DNA from: Campylobacterales bacterium
GTDB taxonomy: Bacteria > Campylobacterota > Campylobacteria > Campylobacterales > QNZT01
Assembly: GCA_027080605.1 (NCBI GenBank)
Contig: JALWRO010000185.1
Span: 1 to 5,022, forward strand
DNA: 5,022 bases
Direction of reading: 5' to 3'
Positions 1 through 5,022 of this stretch are shown here, piece after piece (within the stretch, counting starts at the first letter, position 1; every line of letters starts with the position of its first letter). Both the position numbers and the translations under genes were made by a program. The notes under the pieces were generated by a model. It worked only from the letters and a program-made list of their open reading frames with translations. It was not told the origin of the DNA and searched no databases.

Positions 1-1397
1 GGCTGGATACCAGCCGTTACCATCTGGCGGAAATCGATGCGCTCTTCGATGAAGTACAGGACGGTACCTTTTATACCAAAAAAGAGTACAACCTCGCAAC
101 GATAACACTCGATCTGATGCTGACAGCCGCCTTTTTGACACTGGCACACGATTTATACGAGGGATTGATCGATTATGATGCTTTTCAGGCAAAGCTCAAA
201 CGGCTTGCCGAAGCACGCGATATCAAATATGTATGGGATACGCCTTTTCCAAAGATTGATTATCTCGCTCTGCTGAAGCACGTGAAAAGCAACGGGGAGA
301 TTGAAAAGACGCTTTACAGTCTGGTGACCAAAAATCCGCTTTATCTGAATCTGCTCGATGCGTACGAACGGTATCGGGTAATCGTTTCTGACGGCGGATT
401 TGTACAGATTCCCAATGTCGCGCTCAAACTGGGGAGTAAAGGTCCCGCAGTTAAAATACTGGCGCAGCGTCTCTTTCAGAGCGACGATCTGGACTTTTAC
501 GACGAAGACTATACGGTTTTTGACAAAACACTTGAAGATGCTCTGAAAAAGTTTCAAAAACGCATGGGGATTCATCAGACCGGTATTTTGTATAAAGCGA
601 CCCGAAACGCACTCAATGTTCCGGCGCATAAGCGGCTTGAAAAGATCAAAATCAACCTCGAACGTGCACGCTGGGAAAAAGATCCGATGGATTGTAACTG
701 CGTGTTTGTCAATATTCCCGCTTTCATGATGTATTTTCTCGAAGGTGATGCGATTGCATTTCAGATGCCGGTGGTTGTGGGGCGAAAAACGAATCCAACG
801 CCGATTTTTAAGGCAAATATGTCCTATGTCGTACTCAACCCGACCTGGAGCGTGCCGCAGTCGATTGTCAAAAAAGAGATGCTCAAACGTTTGCAGGAAG
901 ATCCCGACTATCTCAACACACGCCATTTTAAAGCTTACAACGGCTGGTCAAAGAACCGTAAAGAGATCGATCCGTTCGATATAGACTGGTATCAGTATGA
1001 TGAAAACAGCGATTTACCGTTCAGTTTTGTCAAGGATCCGGGCAAGGGAAATCCGCTGGGAAAAGTGAAGTTCATGTTCCCGAACAAATATGCTGTCTAT
1101 ATGCACGATACCAATGAAAAACGGCTTTTTAAAAGTCGCGTACGTGCATATAGTCACGGTTGTATCCGTTTGCAAAATCCTCAGAAGATGCTCTGGTTTG
1201 TTGCGGAAAATTTTCTGGAGAAGCCCTATTCAGATGTCAAGGCGCTGCTCAAGAAAGGGGAAAGTACCTCTTTGAGTCTCTCTGAAAAAATACCGGTTTA
1301 TATTCGTTACTATACCAGCTGGGTCAATGAAGACGGTGTGAACTTCCGTCGTGATATTTACGGATATGATAAAATAATGTCCAAATTAATGCATTAA
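1..1397 (+). CDS. YcbB/LdtD-type L,D-transpeptidase, 5'-partial
   Basis: Periplasmic enzyme expected to form 3-3 (mDAP-mDAP) peptidoglycan cross-links through a catalytic cysteine. The reading frame is open from position 3, so the ATG at 117 is internal: the 38 codons before it read as typical YcbB N-terminal helical sequence (SRYHLAEIDALFDE, then LMLTAAFLTLAHDLYEG). Numbering from the codon at 3: helical N-terminal domain to about 125; a PG_binding_1-like domain at about 139-206 (VALKLGSKGPAV to RNALNV); and the YkuD catalytic domain from about 231 to 405. The catalytic domain contains the family signature VLNPTWSVPQSIV (about 277), an inserted lid-like region, NPLGKVKFMFPN (about 350), His368 in MHDT, and the active-site motif SHGCIR with Cys387. 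At least 464 residues are visible, against 615 in E. coli LdtD. The true start and any signal peptide or membrane anchor are outside the window. The family assignment is firm; cross-linking activity is inferred from the family. Confidence 0.93.
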   Translation, partial: LDTSRYHLAEIDALFDEVQDGTFYTKKEYNLATITLDLMLTAAFLTLAHDLYEGLIDYDAFQAKLKRLAEARDIKYVWDTPFPKIDYLALLKHVKSNGEIEKTLYSLVTKNPLYLNLLDAYERYRVIVSDGGFVQIPNVALKLGSKGPAVKILAQRLFQSDDLDFYDEDYTVFDKTLEDALKKFQKRMGIHQTGILYKATRNALNVPAHKRLEKIKINLERARWEKDPMDCNCVFVNIPAFMMYFLEGDAIAFQMPVVVGRKTNPTPIFKANMSYVVLNPTWSVPQSIVKKEMLKRLQEDPDYLNTRHFKAYNGWSKNRKEIDPFDIDWYQYDENSDLPFSFVKDPGKGNPLGKVKFMFPNKYAVYMHDTNEKRLFKSRVRAYSHGCIRLQNPQKMLWFVAENFLEKPYSDVKALLKKGESTSLSLSEKIPVYIRYYTSWVNEDGVNFRRDIYGYDKIMSKLMH

Positions 1398-1430
1398 ATT
1401 TAACTTTTTTAAGCTTAGTTCAAGAATTTA

Positions 1431-1457
1431 GTTTACTTTTTGATTGTTTCGTTTACT
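1431..1457 (+). repeat. Two GTTTACT direct repeats, 20 bases apart
   Basis: GTTTACT occurs at 1431-1437 and again at 1451-1457, exactly 20 bases apart, which is close to two helical turns. The copies flank and enter the candidate -35/spacer region of the promoter before the mepK-like gene, and both sit in T-rich DNA. They could be a regulator site on one face of the helix. They could equally be part of the periodic T-rich signal known upstream of Campylobacterota vegetative promoters, or chance in AT-rich sequence. Confidence 0.3.
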
Positions 1458-1472
1458 ATTTTGTGCTAAAAT
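1444..1472 (+). promoter_or_regulatory. Candidate sigma-70 promoter for the mepK-like gene
   Basis: An extended -10, TGC-TAAAAT, lies at 1464-1472 with the hexamer at 1467-1472. A poor -35, TTGTTT at 1444-1449 (three of six consensus bases), stands 17 bases upstream. Surrounding T-tracts fit the Campylobacterota pattern, where the -35 is weak and the -10 plus periodic T-rich DNA dominate. Transcription would begin near 1479, giving a leader of about 47 bases. The gene could also be read through from the upstream transpeptidase, because I see no convincing terminator between them. Confidence 0.5.
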
Positions 1473-1495
1473 TTCCCCTTGAATTTTTAAGAAAA

Positions 1496-1511
1496 GCCCT
1501 GTTCTCAGGGC
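1496..1511 (+). other. Leader hairpin before the mepK-like gene
   Basis: GCCCTG (1496-1501) and CAGGGC (1506-1511) form a perfect 6-bp stem with a TTCT loop, ending two bases before the Shine-Dalgarno sequence at 1514-1520. No T-run follows on the + strand, so it is not an intrinsic terminator for the upstream gene. Read on the - strand the same stem is followed by TTTTCTT, so it has terminator shape for antisense transcripts. Possible roles are a leader structure affecting mRNA stability or translation, or a stop for antisense readthrough. The structure is seen; the role is a guess. Confidence 0.45.
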
Positions 1512-1513
1512 AA

Positions 1514-1529
1514 AAGAGGAGTATTTTTG
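1514..1529 (+). promoter_or_regulatory. Ribosome binding site fixing a TTG start
   Basis: AAGAGGA at 1514-1520 is a strong Shine-Dalgarno match and stands six bases before TTG at 1527-1529. The first in-frame ATG (1560) has only AAGGG one base upstream, too close to work, so TTG is the preferred start. Confidence 0.7.
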
Positions 1530-2111
1530 GATACTGAAATAATTAGCGATGCTAAGGGTATGGAAGTTTCAAGAAGAAGTTTTTTAAAGAAAACAGCGGC
1601 TCTGGCAACAACCGCGATTGTGACACAAAGTGACCTGTTTGGAAGTACCGAAGTCGATAAAGTCTTGAAACTTCGTGCAATTCACCAGGGTAAAGACTAC
1701 TATGCGGAGTTTTACGAAAAAGACTGTTATAAAATCAGCGGTCTCTTTGAAGTAAACAAAGCATTTATGGACACGAGAGCTCGTGAAATGACGAGAATCG
1801 ATGTCGATCTTATCGATCTTCTTTATGAAATCAATCTTCACATCGGTATTGACAAAAAGTTCAATATCATCTCAGGCTACAGAAGTCCGCAAACCAATGC
1901 ATGGCTCAGGCACCAGCTTGGTGGTCAAAATGTAGCGAAAAACAGTTATCACATCAAAGGTATGGCAGCGGATATTAACGTTGAAGGTGTTCCTTTGCAC
2001 AAACTGCGCAATATCGCTATGGGCTTAAAGCGCGGCGGTGTCGGTTACTATCCGAGAAAAGGATTTATTCATGTGGATGTCGGTCCTGTGAGACACTGGA
2101 GAAGAGGTTAA
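1527..2111 (+). CDS. mepK: Tat-exported MepK/DUF882 murein endopeptidase
   Basis: Predicted periplasmic peptidoglycan hydrolase of the DUF882 (YcbK/MepK) family, related to M15 metallopeptidases; E. coli MepK cleaves 3-3 cross-links. The protein is 194 residues long, close to the family's usual size. A Tat motif SRRSFLKK at 15-22 is followed by an uncharged stretch (TAALATTAIVTQ), so export is probably in folded form. The fold signatures are SGYRSPQTN (116-124), SYHIKGMAADI (140-150), GGVGYYPRKGF (170-180) and HVDVGPVRHW (182-191). By analogy with M15 enzymes the metal ligands are His142, Asp149 and His182, with Asp184 and His190 also conserved-looking. It follows the L,D-transpeptidase after 129 bases on the same strand, the order seen in E. 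coli (ldtD-mepK), which supports a shared job in 3-3 cross-link turnover. The start is TTG, chosen by its ribosome site; the alternative ATG at 1560 would shorten the Tat n-region but keep the twin arginines. The symbol is by homology; the precise bond cut here is inferred. Confidence 0.88.
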   Translation: MDTEIISDAKGMEVSRRSFLKKTAALATTAIVTQSDLFGSTEVDKVLKLRAIHQGKDYYAEFYEKDCYKISGLFEVNKAFMDTRAREMTRIDVDLIDLLYEINLHIGIDKKFNIISGYRSPQTNAWLRHQLGGQNVAKNSYHIKGMAADINVEGVPLHKLRNIAMGLKRGGVGYYPRKGFIHVDVGPVRHWRRG

Positions 2112-2118
2112 CTCTTTC

Positions 2119-2143
2119 AACAGCGGTAATTTTTACCGCTGTT
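2119..2143. terminator. Hairpin between convergent mepK-like gene and lolA
   Basis: AACAGCGGTAA (2119-2129) pairs perfectly with TTACCGCTGTT (2133-2143) around a TTT loop, an 11-bp stem. It begins eight bases after the mepK-like stop and includes the lolA stop codon (complement of 2133-2135) and its last codons. Its position between convergent genes suggests bidirectional termination. Neither side carries a proper U-run (CGAGAATA on +, GAAAGAGTT on -), so it may instead block 3' exonucleases or act with another factor. Confidence 0.6.
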
Positions 2144-2663
2144 CGAGAATATCGTAATCTGCAGGAATTTTCCAGGCAAAGCGTTTGTCTGAGATTTTTT
2201 TGTTGCTTTTTTGATTTTTAAAGAGAATCGTTATTTTATTGTGCAGTTCATCCGTATAAGTGATTTTCTGCAGGGTACCTTTCTTCATGGTGATGGTGTA
2301 ACGTGTTTTGTTGAACGTTGTCACATATCTGTTTTCCCCGATTTTTTTCGCCTGTTTGAGCAATGTCAGGATATTTGGCACTTTGTCCAGTTTTGCAAAA
2401 ATTGCCTGCTCCAGTTCCGGTTCAATAATGACAACTTTACCGCTGCTGTAATAGATCTTTTTGTCAATGGGTGAAGTGTAGACCCAGAGTGCCTGGTTTT
2501 TATCTTTTTTGGCATAGAGTTTCCCCTCGTAGACAATATGGGAATTTTGGTCGTTGATAATCGTTTGGCTAAAATCTGACTCAAAACTCTTCAAATCGGC
2601 GATGCCCGAAGCGAAAACTGTACTGCTTAAGATTGTTAGAAATAAAAATACTCTCTTTTTCAA
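2133..2663 (-). CDS. lolA: Periplasmic lipoprotein carrier LolA
   Basis: Periplasmic chaperone that takes lipoproteins from the inner-membrane LolCDE-type ABC transporter and delivers them towards the outer membrane. The 176-residue precursor has a Sec signal peptide: basic MKKR, a hydrophobic core to about residue 15, and a likely cut after VFA (18). LolA signatures follow: SFESDFSQTI (26-35), YEGKLYAKKDKNQALWVYTS (45-64), EPELEQAIFAKLDKVPN (81-97), and the C-terminal FAWKIPADYDIL. Where E. coli LolA has its conserved Arg (in VKRPNLFNW), this protein appears to have Lys (AKKDKNQALW), though that alignment is by eye. It is slightly shorter than the 203-residue E. coli precursor. The start is TTG with AAGGA five bases upstream. 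It diverges from secA across 124 bases, an arrangement I recall from Campylobacter and Helicobacter. LolB, the usual outer-membrane receptor, is generally missing outside beta/gammaproteobacteria, so delivery may differ from E. coli. Confidence 0.88.
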   Translation of the reverse strand: MKKRVFLFLTILSSTVFASGIADLKSFESDFSQTIINDQNSHIVYEGKLYAKKDKNQALWVYTSPIDKKIYYSSGKVVIIEPELEQAIFAKLDKVPNILTLLKQAKKIGENRYVTTFNKTRYTITMKKGTLQKITYTDELHNKITILFKNQKSNKKISDKRFAWKIPADYDILEQR

Positions 2664-2673
2664 GTTTTTCCTT
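2661..2673 (-). promoter_or_regulatory. Ribosome binding site and TTG start of lolA
   Basis: Read on the - strand, AAGGA (complement of 2669-2673) lies five bases before TTG (complement of 2661-2663). The codons that follow, for KKRVFLF, make a normal signal-peptide start, and the next in-frame sequence offers no better start with a ribosome site, so TTG is preferred. Confidence 0.65.
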
Positions 2674-2686
2674 GTACATATTAAAT

Positions 2687-2692
2687 TTTATA
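2687..2692 (-). promoter_or_regulatory. Candidate -10 element for lolA
   Basis: On the - strand TATAAA (complement of 2687-2692) is followed by AT-rich DNA and would start transcription near 2680, leaving a leader of about 17 bases. At 17-base spacing the -35 would be CCATAC, a poor match. The hexamer directly abuts the TTGACA of the secA promoter on the other strand. Weak on its own, but it is the best candidate in the required position. Confidence 0.35.
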
Positions 2693-2721
2693 TTGACAAA
2701 GTCGATATAGTATGGTAAAAA
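2693..2721 (+). promoter_or_regulatory. Candidate upstream secA promoter (P1)
   Basis: A perfect -35, TTGACA at 2693-2698, is followed after 17 bases by TAAAAA at 2716-2721, preceded by TGG (2713-2715) as an extended -10. The start would be near 2728, giving a leader of about 60 bases. A perfect -35 is unusual for Campylobacterota, where -35 elements are generally weak. Confidence 0.5.
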
Positions 2722-2747
2722 ACTTTAGCAAATTAACATTAAATATT

Positions 2748-2756
2748 TGTTAAAAT
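2748..2756 (+). promoter_or_regulatory. Candidate downstream secA promoter (P2)
   Basis: TGT-TAAAAT at 2748-2756 is an extended -10 that differs by one base from the TGCTAAAAT before the mepK-like gene. No -35 is recognisable at normal spacing, but the upstream DNA is AT-rich. Transcription would begin near 2763, about 25 bases before the secA start. It could serve with, or instead of, the upstream candidate. Confidence 0.4.
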
Positions 2757-2772
2757 AAAAATAACTACATAT

Positions 2773-2778
2773 AAAGGA
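2773..2778 (+). promoter_or_regulatory. Ribosome binding site of secA
   Basis: AAAGGA lies nine bases before the ATG at 2788. This fixes the start of secA, whose N-terminus (MISSVVRKVFGTKND) has the usual SecA length before the conserved helicase core. Confidence 0.7.
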
Positions 2779-2787
2779 TCAAATCCG

Positions 2788-5022
2788 ATGATATCCTCAG
2801 TCGTAAGAAAAGTGTTTGGCACGAAAAATGACAAAATGGTCAAACAATACCTCAAAAGAGTCCAGAATATCAATGCACTGGAACCGAAATATGAGCAAAT
2901 GAGCGATGATGAATTGAAAAGTGCCTTTGCAGCACTCAGAGAATCTGTCAAAAAGGGTGAAAAAACACTCGATGACGTGCTTTACGACTCTTTTGCCATT
3001 ACGCGTGAAGCAAGTAAACGGACTACCGGCATGCGCCACTTCGATGTGCAGATGGTGGGCGGTATGGTACTTCATGAAGGTAAAATTGCAGAGATGAAAA
3101 CCGGTGAAGGTAAGACGCTCGTCGCATCCCTGGCGATTACCCTCAATGCGATGACCGGCGAGGGTGTGCACCTTGTCACCGTCAACGACTACCTTGCCAA
3201 AAGGGATGCCGAAGATATGGGGCGCATTTACAAATTTCTCGGATACAGCGTTGGTGTGATTACCAACGACATTCAGGATGATGCCCAGCGGAAAGCACAG
3301 TACGATGCGGATATTACCTACGGAACAAACAATGAGTTCGGTTTCGATTATCTGCGTGATAATATGAAATATGATCTGAGTGAAAAGGTACAGCGTGCGC
3401 ATAACTTCGTCATCGTCGATGAGGTGGATTCCATTTTGATCGACGAAGCGAGAACACCGCTGATTATCTCCGGTCCGACAAACAGAACGCTTGAAAATTA
3501 CCATAAAGCGAATCAGGTTGCCAAACAGCTGACACAGGCGACAGAGAAAGATGAAAAAGGGGAAGTGAAGCAGGATAGCGGAGACTTTGTTGTTGATGAG
3601 AAGAACAGAACGGTTATTTTGACGGAGCAGGGTATCCGCAAAGCGGAGAAACTGTTTGGTGTCGATAACCTCTATAGTCTGGAAAATGCATCCCTCAGCC
3701 ACCATCTCGATCAGGCGCTGAAAGCGAACTATATCTTTGAAAAAGATGTCGATTATGTTGTCAAAGATGGTGAAGTGATTATTGTCGACGAGTTTACCGG
3801 ACGACTCAGTGAAGGGCGACGCTACTCCGAAGGATTGCACCAGGCGCTGGAAGCCAAAGAGGGTGTGGTCGTGCAGGAAGAGTCGCAGACACTCGCAGAT
3901 ATCACTTTCCAGAACTATTTCAGAATGTACAACAAACTGGCGGGTATGACCGGTACGGCACAGACCGAAGCGACCGAATTTGCGCAAATTTACAATCTGG
4001 ATGTTGTTTCTATCCCGACCAATGTGCCTATTGCCAGACAGGATCTCAACGACTTGATCTACAAAAGCGAACGTGAAAAATTTGAAGCGGTGATCAAAAA
4101 GATCAAAGAGTTGCACAAAAAAGGGCAACCGGTGCTGGTGGGTACCGCTTCCATCGAAAAGAGTGAACTTCTTCATGAAATGATGAAACAGGAAAAAATA
4201 CCCCACAGTGTGCTCAATGCGAAACATCATGAAAGCGAAGCGCTGATTATCACCGATGCCGGTCGAAAAGGCGCTGTCACCGTCGCGACCAATATGGCGG
4301 GACGTGGTGTCGATATTAAGATTGACGATGAAGTACGTGAGCTGGGCGGTTTGTATATTATCGGTACGGAGCGTCATGAATCACGGCGTATCGATAACCA
4401 GCTCAGAGGACGTTCCGGTCGTCAGGGTGATCCGGGTGTAAGCCAGTTCTATCTGAGTCTCGAAGATAATCTGCTGCGGATTTTTGGAAGTGACAAGATT
4501 AAAAATATCATGGAGCGTCTGGGTATCGAAGAGGGTGAGCATATCGAGTCCGGTATGGTAACCCGTGCGGTGGAGAATGCACAGAAAAAAGTCGAAACGA
4601 TGCACTATGAATCCAGAAAGCATATTCTGGAGTATGACGACATCGCCAACGAACAGCGTAAAGTGATCTATACCTATCGTAATGAGCTGCTCGATCCCGA
4701 ATATGATCTTTCCGAAAAGATCAGACAGAACAGAGCCGAATATGTGGAAAACCTCGTCGAGAGAGCGGGAATCTATCCGGGTATGCCGGAAGAGGATTTC
4801 GATCTTGACAGGCTCATTTCACTGCTCAAGGAAGAGGTGCTGATCGAGTTTGAAAAGAGTGATTTCGAAGGGCTTGACGCCGAAGCGATTACCGCGAAGA
4901 TCATCGATGTGCTTGAAAAGATGTATGCACAGAAGATGAGTGTGGTCGATGAATCGCAAAAACGCGATATCGAAAAACTGATCTATCTGCAAACGGTCGA
5001 CAATCTCTGGAGAGAGCATCTC
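2788..5022 (+). CDS. secA: Preprotein translocase ATPase SecA, 3'-partial
   Basis: ATP-driven motor that pushes unfolded preproteins through SecYEG at the inner membrane. The frame is open for 745 codons to the window edge with no stop or frameshift. NBD1 carries GMRHFDVQMVGG (81-92), Walker A MKTGEGKT (103-110), GTNNEFGFDYLRDN (179-192) and the DEVD box (211-214), followed by IDEARTPLIISG. The preprotein cross-linking domain lies at about 225-370. NBD2 follows, with VGTASIEKSELL (from 451), TNMAGRGVDIK (501-511) and ERHESRRIDNQLRGRSGRQG (528-547). The spacer between GRGVDIK and LGGLYIIGTERH is only about eight residues, so the variable insertion of E. coli SecA is absent. The scaffold helix region begins at HYESRKHILEYDD, and the visible part ends at NLWREHL. 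Roughly 100 or more residues are missing, including the helical wing and any zinc-binding tail. GRGVD stands where E. coli has GRGTD; I believe this is common in Campylobacterota. Confidence 0.97.
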   Translation, partial: MISSVVRKVFGTKNDKMVKQYLKRVQNINALEPKYEQMSDDELKSAFAALRESVKKGEKTLDDVLYDSFAITREASKRTTGMRHFDVQMVGGMVLHEGKIAEMKTGEGKTLVASLAITLNAMTGEGVHLVTVNDYLAKRDAEDMGRIYKFLGYSVGVITNDIQDDAQRKAQYDADITYGTNNEFGFDYLRDNMKYDLSEKVQRAHNFVIVDEVDSILIDEARTPLIISGPTNRTLENYHKANQVAKQLTQATEKDEKGEVKQDSGDFVVDEKNRTVILTEQGIRKAEKLFGVDNLYSLENASLSHHLDQALKANYIFEKDVDYVVKDGEVIIVDEFTGRLSEGRRYSEGLHQALEAKEGVVVQEESQTLADITFQNYFRMYNKLAGMTGTAQTEATEFAQIYNLDVVSIPTNVPIARQDLNDLIYKSEREKFEAVIKKIKELHKKGQPVLVGTASIEKSELLHEMMKQEKIPHSVLNAKHHESEALIITDAGRKGAVTVATNMAGRGVDIKIDDEVRELGGLYIIGTERHESRRIDNQLRGRSGRQGDPGVSQFYLSLEDNLLRIFGSDKIKNIMERLGIEEGEHIESGMVTRAVENAQKKVETMHYESRKHILEYDDIANEQRKVIYTYRNELLDPEYDLSEKIRQNRAEYVENLVERAGIYPGMPEEDFDLDRLISLLKEEVLIEFEKSDFEGLDAEAITAKIIDVLEKMYAQKMSVVDESQKRDIEKLIYLQTVDNLWREHL

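Noticed and set aside
117..119. ATG at 117 as the start of the L,D-transpeptidase
   Set aside because: The frame is open upstream to the window edge, those codons encode family-like helical sequence, and there is no signal peptide or ribosome site at 117.
153..926. 257-codon open frame antisense to the L,D-transpeptidase
   Set aside because: It is a shadow of a clearly real gene; its composition (many Phe, Ile, His, Arg) is typical of antisense translation and no motif is visible.
1395..1430. AT-rich stem-loop after the L,D-transpeptidase stop as a terminator
   Set aside because: TAAATT/AATTTA plus AACT/AGTT can pair, but the stem is almost all A-T with a bulge and a large loop, which is too weak to call.
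1560..1562. ATG as the start of the mepK-like gene
   Set aside because: Its only Shine-Dalgarno-like sequence (AAGGG, 1554-1558) is one base away. TTG at 1527 has a well-spaced AAGAGGA.
2211..2584. Short open frames overlapping lolA on both strands
   Set aside because: They overlap a gene with a clear signal peptide and LolA motifs; neither has recognisable content or a supporting ribosome site.
2797..4377. 526-codon open frame antisense to secA
   Set aside because: It lies wholly within secA, which shows every expected motif. The antisense product is rich in His, Phe, Arg and Asp without recognisable domains, as expected from reading biased codons backwards, and I see no ribosome site that decides a start.
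1..5022. Search for a mobile element, CRISPR array, defence genes, tRNA or riboswitch
   Set aside because: No terminal inverted repeats, transposase motifs, spaced repeats or tRNA-like cloverleafs were seen; the window is filled by four envelope genes and short gaps.

Overview
The window reads as ordinary chromosomal DNA from a Gram-negative bacterium, most likely a Campylobacterota (epsilonproteobacterial) species of the Sulfurovum/Sulfuricurvum/Sulfurimonas kind. The evidence is the divergent lolA/secA pair, a gene order I recall from Campylobacter and Helicobacter; a short-form SecA that lacks the NBD2 insertion of the E. coli protein; promoters with an extended -10 (TGnTAAAAT) in T-rich surroundings; and AT-rich intergenic DNA between genes of moderate GC content. 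The genus is inference only.

Layout. Positions 1-1397 (+) hold the 3' part of a YcbB/LdtD-type L,D-transpeptidase; its start lies before the window. After a 129-base gap with a candidate promoter and a leader hairpin comes a TTG-started gene at 1527-2111 (+). It encodes a Tat-exported, M15-like murein endopeptidase of the DUF882/MepK (YcbK) family. A strong hairpin at 2119-2143 separates it from the convergent lolA gene at 2133-2663 (-), also TTG-started. A 124-base divergent promoter region (2664-2787) follows, then secA from 2788 (+), open without a stop to the window end at 5022 (745 residues visible, C-terminus missing).

How the genes fit together. All four serve the cell envelope. The L,D-transpeptidase should make 3-3 peptidoglycan cross-links, and the MepK-like protein belongs to a family that cleaves them, so the first pair is a make-and-cut module. 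E. coli has the same neighbours in the same order (ldtD-mepK). LolA carries outer-membrane lipoproteins across the periplasm, and SecA drives export of their precursors through SecYEG. A lipoprotein-releasing ABC permease gene (lolC/lolE-like) might be expected downstream of secA, but it is not in view.

I see no mobile element, CRISPR array, tRNA, rRNA or defence system, and no gene of unknown family. No previously undescribed system is evident. The points worth a second look are the ldt/mepK pairing, the mepK leader, and the overlapping promoters between lolA and secA. No stretch longer than about 130 bases lacks a gene.
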